NCBI GenBank assembly: GCA_007570785.1
Contig: ML660777.1
Coordinates: 7,247,941-7,311,940 of the forward strand
Origin: Antilocapra americana
Taxonomy: Eukaryota > Chordata > Mammalia > Artiodactyla > Antilocapridae
DNA length: 64,000 bases
Reading direction: 5' to 3'
The notes beneath the pieces were generated by a model. The model saw nothing but the letters and a program-made list of their open reading frames with translations. It was not told the DNA's origin and searched no databases. Numbering within the stretch: position 1 is the first letter of the stretch; each line of letters starts with the position of its first letter. This document shows, piece after piece, positions 26,768-38,683 of this stretch. Both the position numbers and the translations under genes were made by a program.

Positions 26768-28651
26768 GTACGAAGACCTTCTAGAACTAACACCACCAAA
26801 AGATGTCCCTTTCATCATAGGGGATTGGAATGCAAAGTAGGAAGTCAAGAAATACCTGGAATAACAGACAAATTTGACCTTGGAATACAGAATGAAGCAG
26901 GGCAAAGGCTCATAGAGTTTTGCCAAGAGAGCGCACTGGTCGTAGCAAACAACCTCTTCCAACAACACAAGAGACAACTCTACACGTGGACGTCACCGGA
27001 TGGTCAATACCGATAGTAGACTGATTACATTCTTTGCAGCCAAAGAGGGAGAAGCTTGATACAGTCTGCAAATAAAGACTGGGAGCTGGTTGTGGCTCAG
27101 ATCAGGCACTTCTTATTGCAAAATTCCGACTGAAGTTGAAGAAAGTATGGAAAACCTCTAGATCATTCAGGTAGGACCTAAATCAAATCCCTTATGATTA
27201 TACAGTGGAAGTGACAAATAGATTCAAGGAATTAGATCTGATAGACAAAGTGTCTGGAGAACTAAGGACAGAGGTTTGTGACATTGTATAGGAGACAGGG
27301 ATCAAGACCATCCCCAAGCAAAAGAAATGCAAAAAGGCAAAATGGTTGTCTGAGGAGGCCTTACAAATAGCTGAGAAAAGAAGAGAAGTGAAAGGCAAAG
27401 GAGAAAAGGAAAGAGACACCCGTTTGAATGTAGAGTTCCAAAGAATAGCAAGGAGAGCTAAGAAAGCCTTCCTCAGTGATCAGTGCAAAGAAATAAAGGA
27501 AAACAATAAAATGGGAAAGAGTGGAGATCTCTTCAAGAAAACTAAAGATACCAAGGGAACATTTCATACAAAGATGGTCTCAATTAAGGACAGAAATGGT
27601 ATGGACTTAACAGAAGCAGAAGATATTAAGAAGAAGTGGCAAGAATACAGAGAAGAACTATACAAACAACATCTTCATGACCCAGATAACCATGATGGTG
27701 TGATCACTCACTTAGAGCCAGTCATCCTGGAATGCAAAGTCAATTGGGCCTTAGGAAGCATCACTATGAACAAAGCTAGTGGAGGTGATGGAATTCCAGT
27801 TGAGCTATTTCAAATCCTAAAAGATGACGCTGTGAAGGTGCTGCACTCAATATGCCAGGAAATTTGGAAAACTCAGCAGTGGCCATAGGACTGGAAAAGT
27901 TTAGTTTTCATTCCAATCTGAAAAATGCCACAGAATGTTCAAACTACTGCACAATTGCACTCATCTCACACACTAGCAAAGTAATGCTCAAAATTGTTCA
28001 AGCCAGGCTTCAACAGTGCATGAACTGAGAACTTCCAGATGTTCAAGCTGGTTTTAGAAAAGGCAGAGGAACCAGAAATCAAATTTCCAGCATCCATTGG
28101 ATCCTAGAAAAAGCAAAAGAGTTCCAGAAAAACATCTACTTCTGCTTTATTGACTATACCAAAGACTTTGACAGTGTGGATCACAACAAACCATGAAAAA
28201 TTCTGAAAGAGATGGGAATGCTAGACAATCTTACCTGCCTTCTGAGAAATCTGTATTCAAATCAAGACGCAACAGTTAGAACCAGACATTGAACAATGGA
28301 CTGCTTCCAAATTGGGAAAGGAGTATGTCAAGGCTGTATATTGTCACCCTGCTTATTTTATATGCAGAGTACATCATGAGAAATGCAGGGCCAGATGAAG
28401 CACAAGCTTCGATCAAGATTTCCAGGAGAAATATCAATAACCTCAGATATTCAGATAACACCACCCTTATGGCAGAAAGGAACGGCAAGAGGAGAAGAGG
28501 ATGACAGAGGATGACATGTTTGGATGGCATCACCTACTGGATCAACATGAGTTTGAGCAAGCTCTGGGAGTTGGTGATGGACAGGGAAGCCTGACATGCT
28601 GCTGTCCATGGAGTCGCAAAAAGTCGGACATGGCTGAGTGAGTGAACTGAA
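26768..28651 (+). mobile_element. BovB LINE, 5'-truncated, with internal deletion
   Basis: Spans the end of the endonuclease domain, the linker and much of the RT, then the 3' tail. Perfect 12-bp target-site duplication CTGTCTTATTTT at 26756-26767 and 28652-28663 fixes both ends. At about 28482 the sequence jumps from ATGGCAGAAAGG directly to the 3' UTR (GAGGATGACAGAGGATGA), deleting roughly 500 bp of the RT C terminus. Confidence 0.96.
26825..28504 (+). pseudogene. BovB endonuclease-RT ORF remnant
   Basis: Pieces in order: endonuclease C terminus at 26825-27016 (GITDKFDLG, ESALVVANNLFQQHKRQLYTWTSPDG), linker and RT start at 27346-27888 (TEAEDIKKKWQEYREELY, NKASGGDGIPVELFQILKDD), palm motif A near 28145 (FIDYTKDFDSVDHNK; FIDYAKAFD is usual), and motif C at 28289-28504. 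The catalytic box reads YSDN instead of YADD, so a catalytic aspartate is lost. Several stops and frameshifts interrupt it. Non-functional. Confidence 0.9.
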
Positions 28652-28754
28652 CTGTCTTATTTTTGGAACTCAGTCTTCTTTTAACGAAATTTGTGTACTT
28701 TTCTCACCTTAATCATGGTTACAAGATACTTTTGTATATATGATCCATTTACTG

Positions 28755-29180
28755 ATATTGTTTTTGTTCGTTTTCTGAGTCGTGTCCAGCTTCTTACAAC
28801 CCCATGAACAACAACATACCAGGCTCTTCTGTCCTACATTATCTCCCAAAGTTTGCTCAAACTCATGTCCATTGAGTCGGTGATGCTATCCAACCAGTTC
28901 ATCCTCTGTTGTCCCTTTCACCGGCCTTCACTCTTTCCCAGCATCAGGGTCTTTCCCAATGAGTTGGCTCTTTGCATCAGGTGGCTCAGGTATTAGAGCT
29001 TCAGCTTCAGAATCTGTCCTTCCAACACATATCACGGTTGATTTCCTTTAGGATAGACTGATGTGATCTGCTTTCAGTTCAAAGGACTCTCAAGAGTCTT
29101 CTCCATCACTGCAATTCAAAAGCATCAATTCTTCAGTGTTTCAGCCTTTATAGTCCAACTAGCATATTTGTACATGATTA
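28755..29180 (-). mobile_element. BovB 3' fragment
   Basis: Antisense BovB tail and 3' UTR (GTTTTCTGAGTCGTGTCCAG, CCCAGCATCAGGGTCTTTCC, CAAAAGCATCAATTCTTCAG) extending into the ORF C terminus. More diverged than its neighbours and the (CTGAA)n is gone; no secure duplication. Confidence 0.87.
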
Positions 29181-29479
29181 CTGAAAAAAAAAAACCTTTG
29201 ACTATCTAATCTCATTTAGTTCTTTACTGTTGATTTCTTTATAAATGGTCACTTGTGATTATTAGTAACTAAACTCTTTATGTTGGTGAAAAAGTAATTG
29301 CAGTTTCAGATTGTGAATTTTAAATCATTATAGCCTAGCTGTAGTCAGGCTCAAACGCATATTTATTCATCAAAATAGAAACCATTACAGTCAACATATT
29401 TGTGCCAATGAGAAATAATTTTGTTTATTCCTTTAGCTAAAACATCCATGATTTGGTATTTAACAAACTTTTAGAAAGC

Positions 29480-30340
29480 ATTCTCTGCCCCCTGCTGGTT
29501 GTGGACGCATTTTCCCTCAAAAAAATTGTCGAGATGTGAAGAACTGGTAGTTAGTTGGCGAGAAGTCAAGTGACTATGGCAGATGAGGCAAAATTTCATA
29601 GCCCAATTCGTCTAACTTTTGAAGCATTGGTTGTGCGAGATGTGTGGGACACTTGTCATGGAGAAGAATTGGGCCCATTCTGTTGAACAGTACTGGCTGC
29701 AAGAATTTCAGTTTTTGGTGTATCTCATGGATTTGCTGAGCATACTTTTCAGATGTAATGGTTTCACCAGAATTCAGAAGTCTGTAGTGATCAGTGGTTA
29801 GCAGACCACCAAACAGTGACCATGACCTTTTTTAGTACAAGTTTCACTTTTGGAAGTGCTTTGGAATTTCTTCTCAGTCCAGCCACTGAGCTGGTCATTG
29901 CAGGGTGTCATATAAAATCCACTTTTCACCACAAGTCATAATCTGATTGAGAAATGGTTCATTGTTGTTGTGTAGAATAAAGGAAGATGACACTTCAAAA
30001 TAATTTTTTTTTTAAATTTGTGATCAGTTCATGTTGTACCCACTTATCTAGCTTTTTTCACCTTTCCAATTTGCTTCAAATGTTGAACAACCGTAGAATG
30101 GTCAATGTTGAGATCTTGCGTAACTTCTTGTGTAATTATAAGAAGATCAGCTTCAACGATCCTCTTGGTTGTTGTCAACCTCAGAAGGCTGGTCACTGTG
30201 CTCTTCATCTTCAAGACTAGTCTCCTTTGTAAAACTTCTTGAACCACCACTGCACTGTATGTTGTTAACATTTCCTGGGTCAAATGCATTGTTGATGTTG
30301 CAAATTGTCTCTGCTGCTTCATGACCCATTTTGAACTCAA
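29480..30340 (-). pseudogene. Mariner transposase remnant
   Basis: The best-preserved piece is 30340-30044, whose C-terminal half (IVEADLLIITQEVTQDLNID, then HSTVVQHLKQIGKVKKA) is the second helix-turn-helix of the DNA-binding domain of Hsmar1-type transposases. Its N-terminal half is in a shifted frame. The catalytic domain downstream (30043 to about 29480) is recognisable at the DNA level but has no long frame. Mariner transposases act by cut-and-paste at TA sites; this one cannot. Confidence 0.8.
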
Positions 30341-30430
30341 ATAAGAATATCGCTTGAATTTACTTTTTGTCTTACATCATTTCTTTAGACTACAATAAAT
30401 ATAAACTAAAGAGCAAGTAATATGTCATTA

Positions 30431-30585
30431 AGGCTTCCCTGGTAGCACAGATGGTAAAGAGTCTGTCTGCAATGCAGAAGACCTGGGTTTGGTCGCTGAG
30501 TAGGGAAGGTCCCCTGGAGAAGGAAATGGCTACCAACTCCAGTATTCTTGCCTGGAGAATTCCATGGAAAAAGGAGCCTAGAAAA
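30431..30585 (+). mobile_element. Bov-tA SINE, 3'-truncated, inside mariner
   Basis: Starts AGGCTTCCCTGGTAGCACAG with box B-like GGTTTGGTCGC and stops after AAAAGGAGCCTA, without the usual tail. TCATTA at 30425-30430 and 30586-30591 may be a short target-site duplication. Confidence 0.85.
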
Positions 30586-30785
30586 TCATTAGTAAAAACA
30601 AAAAAACATAAAATGAGAAATGCACATTAAAATGATGTAACATAGCCACATTTATTTAAGAATGTTTTCTAATATCAAACAGATAAGTTCAACAATGCAA
30701 AACTGCAATTACCTTTTCACCCACCTAAATATATCTAATTTTGCAGTTGGAAGAATATAAGGAAAGTAAAGAATATAAAGAACAG

Positions 30786-30811
30786 TAATAATAATAATAA
30801 TAATAATAAAG
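30786..30811 (+). repeat. (TAA)n microsatellite
   Basis: About eight TAA units in a row just outside the right mariner end. Confidence 0.9.
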
Positions 30812-31479
30812 TAGCTTTAGGATTTTTTGTGTGTGTTACTTCAATTTCTGTTAATTCATTATCTACTTAATTCTGAAGAGGCTCAAGAATTTATCATGCT
30901 TTGTCTTGAGGTACATAGTCATCATGACTGATTTATCAAATGTTTGGAATGATACGGACATAACTAGTACTGTATGGTCTATACTAGTACATTTGATTAT
31001 ATGTTTACTTTCTTCACATCGTCCCTTCCACCTGTTCTTTCTTAAATCTTATCCAATCATGCTATTTTTCGCACAGTCTACTGGCCCTGCTTTCGTCAAG
31101 GTCATTCATGATTTCCATGCTGTTAAATTAAAACAGTCGGTTTTCAGTGTTCATCTTACACTTGATTTATAAGCTGGGCTGATATGTTGATTGTTCCTTC
31201 ACTTATAAGAACTGTTCACTGGACTTCTGAACAAAATTCTCTTGTTTTTTTTGTGTATTTAGCACTTATACTTTTAAACTCTTTTTTAGGTTTTTCCTTT
31301 TATTCTTAATTTATTAATAGTGAAATACTCCAGAATTGAGAATGTCTTTAAAACTCTATTCTTTGCTGTTTGTGTTCTCTCTTGGTGAACTCATATAGTC
31401 TCAGGGCTTGAAACACCATTTGTATTCTGACAATTCCAAATATATTTTCAGATCTCTCACCCTAAATTACAGACAAAAA
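30812..31479. other. Unassigned sequence
   Basis: No gene or repeat recognised in about 670 bp. Confidence 0.5.
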
Positions 31480-32150
31480 TACAACTGCCTACTCATCTCT
31501 ATTTGCATTTCAAATAGCTATCCCAAGCTTAATATGTCTTAATCTTTCCCCCAAACCTTGGTTTTCCCTCTCTCTTCCCCTTTAGTGTTAATGACAACTC
31601 TGTTTTTCCAATTTTAGATATCAGAAATCTTGGGGTCACTCCTTTACTTCTGTCTTCTTCTTTTATCCCAAGTACATTTCTTCAGAAGATACTGATGGAT
31701 CATTATATCTATCAAAAATCCAACTACTTATGCTAAGACTGCCATCCAAGCCATTATTATACTCTGCTTGAATTTCCCTAGTAGCTTCCAAATACTTGTC
31801 CACAAAAAATCGACTCTCAATGTAATAGCCTCAGGGATCTTGTTTTATTAGGATAATGTCACCCCTCTGTTGAAAATCTTCCCAAGGTACTATTGTCTAA
31901 AAAGTACAAGACAGTGTTTTTTATAAAAGCTGGTAAGACCTTACCTGATATGGAGCATGTTAATATTTTTGCTTCAAATTCTACTACTTCCTCTCTTTCA
32001 TTCTCTTGTAGCCTTATTAACCTCTTAACTCATATGGACCATACCAACCAAGGTCCAGTGTCCAACTGCGCTAACAGTTCCTAATGTCTGGAATACCCCT
32101 CTCCAGATATGTACAAGTCTACTCCCTTAATTCAAATTATAAAGAAACTA
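31480..32150 (-). repeat. Probable ancient interspersed repeat, family unsure
   Basis: Reads like the reverse of the repeat at 12715-13290 (AATCTTGGGGTCACTCC, ATGTCACCCCTCTGTTGAAAATC, AATGTCTGGAATACCCC). This is a common old mammalian consensus, but I cannot assign the family safely. Confidence 0.4.
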
Positions 32151-32154
32151 TTCG

Positions 32155-32522
32155 TCATAGTCTCTTCAGGCTGCTACAAAAATATCATATGCTAGGTTGT
32201 TTATAAACCACAGGAATTTATTTTCCTCAGTTCTACATGCTGGAAGGTTGAAATTATGGTGTCACCATGGTCAGGTTCTGGTGAGGGCCATCATCTAGGC
32301 TGTAAACTACTGACATTGTGTTGTGTCCTCATTTGTGTCAGAAAGAGGGTGAGAGAGCTACCAATGGTCTCTTTCATAGGAGCCTAATTGTATCCATGAG
32401 GGCTGCACCCTCATGATCCTATCACCTCCCAAATTCCTACCTTCCAGTCCTGTCACATGGTGTGGTAAGGATTTAAACATTAATTTGGGGAGAACACAGA
32501 GATTGAATATGGTGACCTGTTT
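32155..32522 (-). mobile_element. MLT1-type solitary LTR (ERVL-MaLR)
   Basis: Complement of the MLT1 consensus: CAGGCTGCTACAAAAATATC, GGAATTTATTTTCCTCAGTTC, GTGAGGGCCATCATC, CTGCACCCTCATGATCCTATC, ACCTCCCAAATTCCTACC. About 370 bp, with no internal retroviral sequence beside it. A second MLT1 LTR lies at 9925-10304 on the other strand. Confidence 0.82.
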
Positions 32523-35500
32523 GGTAGCCACTGACATAATCAAAGCTAAAAATAAAGAAGGTGGACTTAAGCAAGGGCAGTGGAATTAAAAAGTGCGTGG
32601 ATTTTTATATACTGTGCAATACATCATTTCTGATTTTAATGTGCAGTGTACAGAGAGTAGAGAAAAACAATAAAATTAAACTTCATGAGAGCCTGACCAT
32701 GTTGGTTTTTGCTTGTAATATGTAAACCTTGTATCTGTTTCAAGGACTGGCCCATAGGTTCACTCTCCAATAAACATTTGATAAATAAGTGATCATATCA
32801 ATTTTAACACACTGCAAGTTTTCATAAAATAAAATCGGTCTGGTTAAGCCATAAATGATATAAATAGACTCTTATATCACCATGACTCTAAACAAGATCT
32901 CAAAACAGTAGGTACTTAACAGTCCTTACAAATAATGATGAAAATTCTTTACTAATTTTCTCTCCAGATTTATTATGATAAGCAATCTGGAGCCAGGGTG
33001 TTGAAGAGCATCTTAATCCACTCTAACACTGCAAATTATCACACCCTTTTTGAATGCTTTGTTGAAAGGATTGTAAATGTGACCCTGGCCATTATTTATC
33101 CTAATGATTCTTAAATTGATGACCCATTCTATATACAGCAGATCCCTTCATTTTTCTGTCCACAAGAACTTGCGCACTAGGGCGTTTCCCTGCTCTGTGA
33201 TCCAGGCAGGAATGCCAGGCTGACTTCATGGTAGCTGCCTTGGTGCTTTGGTGGATGAGGAGATTGGCTTCCCTTTTAAGGGATTCTCAGCACCTTCCAT
33301 TCCCTTGTTTTCCCCTGTTTTATTTAGCATTGGTGATTTAAGGCTAGCTACATTTTTTGTCCAAGTTTTTCTTTCAAGTCACTGATCAATAACTCGTTAA
33401 TGAAGCCAGTAAAAAAGGGAACGGAACATTCTGAAATGTCCACTACCCCTCCCCGAAGCAAACAAATAAACACACCAGTAGCTGTCCTGAGAAAATCATT
33501 CAGCTAGCTAAATCATGGAGCTGCTATGAGAAAGGGTAATTGATTTAGTGAGAAGGGTGCCAACATCCCTAAATATTAAATTCGGTGCATAATATTTAAA
33601 AGATGTCTTTAATGACTATTAATATTTGCATTATCATTTTCCATTTAGCTTTCATGACAGGTTATACAGTCTTAATAATACACTTTTCAAGCTATAGTTC
33701 ATCTTAAGAGCCATTAATTCAACCTTCTCTAAATAGAGTTCCTTAGAAGATCATTACATTTTGAATCTCCAAAGGAACAGAGCAGTGTGTGATGCATATC
33801 CTCAGTATTCATGCAGAGACTAGAGAAGGTCATTTGCACTTGTGTGCCAGACATTTCAAAAATAAAGCGAAACCGTGGAGGTCTCAGGACACAGTACAGG
33901 GCTCTGACCACTAGGTGGCAGAAGCGCACCTTCGGCTCTTCTGCCTCTCCTGGTGTGGGCTGTAATTAGGTCAGTGTAAGTTAAAGTAGGGCCGAGAGAT
34001 GAATAAAGTAGATTTTCTCCTCTGGAACACAACTGCAGTTTAATTTCACTTCTTTCTACATTGTGCGATGAAGGTGGATTTAACTTTTAAAGGCAAAGAG
34101 ACAAACCTCTGTCAGGATAAATGAAAAGATACAGGGAGGGCAACTGGCACAAAACATACAAGAAAGGAAATGCTTTCTGGCTGTTTTCCTAATTTTGATA
34201 TCCGTGTCATCATCAAAATCATTTTCAGAGGTAAAATGCTATATGTATTATAGAAGAAGTGGGGGCCTGCTTATTGGAGGTAGATGTTAAAAATGGTCTC
34301 CTACCAGTAGCACTAAATGAAATAAAACTATTTTATCCTTGAAGCTGTTTTTCTAATTTTGCCAGCAGCCAGAAGCATTTTAATCTGAGGGGAAAACTCC
34401 ACACCCCAGCACAGATTTCCCTTTCCTGCTTGAATGAGTCACTAAGGAGGGAAGTGGTCCTGAGGGTGAAAGTTGAACCTGGGTGTTCTATTGAGTGGTG
34501 TGTGTCAGGGGCCCTGGGGGGGACAGGAATCCCTCAACACTGGCGCAGGCGCTGTGCGTGAAGCAGCCCCGGTAAGCATCAGGCCACACTTGGGTCGCTT
34601 CATTTTCAAAGAGCATCGGGGATCATTGTGGTCACTTAGGTTTAAACGGTGAGGAAAGGAAAAGAACAATCACAGGAAAATCTCTCCTTTCTCAAACTGC
34701 TGCTCAGGGACTTGAATAAGCAAGAATCAGAATTTTTTTTTTTTTAATAAAGAAAATAAAGGCAAACAAGATGTAAGAACAGGCATTAAATAGTCATGTT
34801 TCCTGACTTTAAATTCTCTAGAGGTTGAGAGCATTCAGCTAGTTTAGACTGTATTTTTGTTGTTGTTGTTGAATTACTGGTCATCTCACGGCACTGAGAC
34901 AAGGAGCAGTTGGCAGCCTGGAAGCTGCTTCTGAGGTAATTGAGGAGATAAGCTCTGAGACAGGTGGCTCAGATAGACTGAGATTCTTCAAATAATTCTT
35001 AGATTTTATAGAAAATGTTTAAGATTGGACTTGAGAGTGCTTTCTCCTAACACCTCTTCAACATTGCCCAGTAGCTAATGTCTTTGTGTTTGTTACCCAA
35101 AGATTTGTTCAAACATATTGAAACTGGAAATCCACCTGCTTAGCAATACCTACTGTTTGTGCAGGCTGTTTTCCATCTGTAGCCACAGATGATATGACTA
35201 CAGACTTTGTGTGCAATTCAGTGTTATTATGTTTGCCTACGGAATCATAGACAATCACATTAAAGCTATGTGCAAACATGGTACATGACTGAATTCTCCA
35301 TTCTTGAAATGATATTCTGGGTATGTCTCAATATTGTAAGAAAGGAACAGGAATCAAAGAGAGTAGAGAAGAGGGCAAAAAATAAAGAATCCCAAAAAGA
35401 GACTCTTGAAATCTTGTTTCAAGGACACAGTCACTGTATTGTAGCTTTTTGTTCTACTTATATGCTATCAGTTTCATTTGCCGACAGACACTAGTCACAT

Positions 35501-36139
35501 GTGGGCTAACTGAATACTGATGGAATGAAAACAGGAAAGGCTGATGATGAATTGTAACTGATAAAGAAGTGGATTGATCTCTGATGTATATCTTAGAAAT
35601 CAGATATATATTTTATCAGGGTTTGGAATTTGGAGACAGATATCTGAAAAAGACTCTGTTAGCTAATCAAATTTGTTGAGACGATACAGTGTAACTAAGG
35701 AAGTAAAGATACTCTCATATGCATAGGTATACACCCTCATACACATAGGTACAGCTTCAGATTCGGTTTTAGTTGAAATCTATTAGAAATCCTCATTTAA
35801 AACTTCTAAATATTTGTTTTAGAATAAAATTCCAAAATTAATTTGGGGAAGCATGTGTTTGGTTCATTTGTGAACTACATGACAATAGTCTAACTATTCA
35901 GTCTTTTTAAAGTATCAACTATAATCTCACTGAGTTTATAAATCAGGAATAGTTGAAAGCAACATGAACATTCATTGGATATAGTATAGACAAGATCCAA
36001 ATCTTTATTAAGAATATGGGCAGTGACCTGTTCTTTAAATGCATAACATGCGTCAAAATTTCTATGAGAAACTGATTTAGGAGTAAAGAATCACAACTTG
36101 GCTTTGGCTTTCACCCTGTTGCTATCTACTCACGTCTGT
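32523..36139. other. Longest repeat-poor block, no gene seen
   Basis: Apart from a possible L2/MIR-type tail at about 32660-32790 (ending CCAATAAACATTTGATAAAT), no interspersed repeat is recognisable. Open frames are short and show no domain. GC content is higher around 33100-34700, with a few CpGs (33900-33960, 34540-34620). Such repeat-poor intergenic blocks often hold conserved regulatory sequence, but nothing here proves it. Confidence 0.55.
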
Positions 36140-36330
36140 CTTTGTGTATATTTCTGCAGACCCTTCACTGTAATCTATTGTGTTTAATTATTCATTTCTA
36201 TCTCTTGAGTCTATGAAAAAGGAGATGAATAAGAAGTCTAGTTTTTAAAAAAATTCTCAGGCTTAAAAAAGCCTAGCATGTAGTGGACATGTGATCAATA
36301 ATGGGTTGAATTAATGAATAAATAGTTAGC
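36140..36330 (+). repeat. L2-type 3' end remnant
   Basis: Shows the typical L2 3' layout: TTATTCATTTCTATCTCTTG, then a purine-rich middle, then CTAGCATGTAGTGGACATGTGATCAATAAT and TTAATGAATAAAT. Diverged. Confidence 0.5.
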
Positions 36331-36360
36331 TATGATATACAAAGCTATTTAAATTCTCTT

Positions 36361-38683
36361 TGCCAAGAGAACGCACAGGTCACAGCAAACACCCTCTTCC
36401 AACAACACAAGAGAAGACTCTACACATGGACATCACCAGATGGCCAACACCGAAATAAGATTGATTATATTCTTTGCAGCCAAAGATGGAGGAGCTCTAT
36501 ACAGTCAGCAAAAACAAGACTGGGAGCTGACTGTGGTTCACATCATGAACTCCTTACTGCCAAATACAGACTTAAATTGAAGAAAGTGGGGAAAACCACT
36601 AAACCATTCAGATATGACCTAAATCAAATCCCTTATGATTATACAGTGGAAGTGACAAATATATTTAAGGGACTAGATCTGATAGACAGAGTGCCTGATG
36701 AGCTATGGACAGAGGTTCATGACATTGTACAGGAGACAGGGATCAAGACCATCCCCTTGATATGCAAAAGATATGCAAAAAGGCAAAATGGCTGTCTGAG
36801 AGGCCTTACAAATAGCTGTAAAAGAAGAGAAGTAAAAAGCAAAGGAGAAGAGGAAAGATATACCCATTTGAATGCAGAGTTCCAAAGAATAGCAAGGAGA
36901 GATAAGAAAGCCTTCCTCAGTGATCAATGCAAAGAAATAAAGGAAAAAAATAGAATGGGAAAAACCAGAAATCTCTTCAAGAAAATTAGAGATACCAAGG
37001 GAACATTCCATGCAAAGATGGGCACAATAAAGGACAGATACGGTATGGACCCTAACAGAAGCAGTAGATATTAAGAAGAGGTGGCAAGAAATACACAGAA
37101 CTGTACGAAAAAGATTTTTATGATCCAGTTAATCACGGTGTTGTGATCACTCACCTAGAGCCAGACATCCTGGAATGTGAAGTCAAGTGGGCCTTAGGAA
37201 GCATCACTACAAACAAAGCTAGTGGAGGTGATGGAATTCCAGTTGAGCTATTTCAAATCCTAAAAGATGATGCTGTGAAAGTGCTGCACTTAATATGCCA
37301 ATAAATTTGGAAAACTCAGCAGTGGCCACAGGCCTGGAAAAGGTCAGTTTTCATTCCAATGCCAAAGAAAGGGAATGCCTAAGAATGCTTAAACTATCAC
37401 ACAGTTGCACTCATCTCACACGCTAGTGAAGTAATGCTCAAAATTCTCAAAGCCAGTCTTCAGGAATAAGTGAACCATGAAATTCCACATGTTCAAGCTG
37501 GTTTTAGAAAAGGCAGAGGAACCATAGATCAAATGGCCAACATCTGCTGGATCATTGAAAAAGCAAGATAGTTCAAGAAAACCATCTATTTCTGCTTTAT
37601 TGACTATGCCAAAGCCTTTGACTGTGTGAATCAAAATAAACTGTGGAAAATTCTTAAAGAGATGGGGATACCAGACCATCTGACCTGCCTCTTGAAAAAC
37701 CTGTATGCAGGCCAGCAAGCAACATTTAGAATTGGACATGGAACAGCAGACTGGTTCTAAATAGGAAAAGGAGTATGTCAAGGCTGTATATTGTCACCCT
37801 GCTTATTTAACTTATATGCAGAGTACATCATGAGAAACGCTGGGCTGGAGGAAGCACAAGCTCTAAGGAAGATTTCTGGGAGAAATATCAATAACATCTG
37901 ATATACAGACAACAGCACCCTTATGGCAGAAAGCAAAGAATAACTAAAGAGCCTCTTGATGAAAGTGAAAGAGGAGAGTGAAAAACTTGGCTTAAAGCTC
38001 AACATTCAGAAATCTAAGATCATGGCATCTGGTCCCATTATCTCATGACAAATAGATGGGAAACAGAGAGAATTTATTTTTGGGGGCTCCAAAATCACTG
38101 TAGATGGTGATTGCAGCCATGAAATTAAAAGACACTCCTTGGGAGAAAATTTATGGCCAACCTGGATAGCATATTGAAAAGCAGAGACATTACTTTGCCA
38201 ACAAAAGTCCATCTAGTCAAGGCTATGGTTTTTCCAGTGGCCATGTATGGATGTGAGAGTTGGACTATAAAGAAATCTGAACACTGAAGAATTGATGCTT
38301 TGAACTGTGGTGTTGGAGAGGACTCTTGAGAGTCCCTTGGACTGCAAGGAGATCCAACTAGTGCATCCTAAAGGAGATCAGTCCTGGGTATTCATTGGAG
38401 TGTTCAACATCACCCTGTCTGATGTTGAAGGTGAAACTCCAATACTTTGGCCACCTGATTTGAAGAGCTGACTCATTGGAAAAGATTCTGATGCTGGGAA
38501 AGATTGATGGCAGGAGAAGAGGCCTACAGAGGATGGGATTTTTGAATGGCATCACTGACTCAATGGACATGAGTTTGGGTGGGCTCTGGGATTTGGTGTT
38601 GGACAGGGAGACCTGGTGTATTGCAATTCATGGGGTTGCAAAGAGTCGAACACGACTGAGCGACTGAACTGAACTGAACTGAG
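36361..38683 (+). mobile_element. BovB LINE, 2.3 kb, 5'-truncated
   Basis: Runs from the end of the endonuclease domain to the (CTGAA)n tail. The left flank AAATTCTCTTTGCCAA (36351-36366) is repeated as AATTTCTCTTTGCCAA at 38708-38723 (15/16). The last bases of that word also fit the BovB consensus, so the 5' junction was probably made at microhomology. Twenty-four bases of non-BovB sequence (38684-38707) separate the tail from the right duplication. Confidence 0.95.
36577..38040 (+). pseudogene. BovB RT ORF remnant
   Basis: Open for 165 codons at 36577-37074 (linker: DLIDRVPDELWTEVHDIVQE, FLSDQCKEIKEKNRMGKTRN), then a frame break. RT finger sequence (ASGGDGIPVELFQ) is near 37210-37250 and palm motif A (FIDYAKAFDCV) near 37590-37625. 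Motif C near 37900 reads YTDN instead of YADD, so a catalytic aspartate is missing. Many stops; not functional. Confidence 0.88.

Larger units (their letters stand above)
29278..30728 (-). mobile_element. Hsmar1-like mariner DNA transposon with SINE insert
   Basis: Left terminal inverted repeat TTATGTTGGTGAAAAAGTAATTGCAG begins at 29278 (first 20 quoted: TTATGTTGGTGAAAAAGTAA); the right copy, complement of 30699-30728, is TTAGGTGGGTGAAAAGGTAA. These match the Hsmar1/MADE1 terminus. Without the 155-bp Bov-tA insert the element is about 1.3 kb, the length of a complete mariner. Transposase runs right to left and is broken. Confidence 0.88.

Noticed and set aside
27346..27888. 180-codon ORF as a host gene
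   Set aside because: It is the BovB linker/RT start, flanked by endonuclease and RT pieces and enclosed by a 12-bp target-site duplication.
33729..33929. 66-codon minus-strand frame in the repeat-poor block as an exon
   Set aside because: No splice-site pair, no domain, and unremarkable codon pattern.
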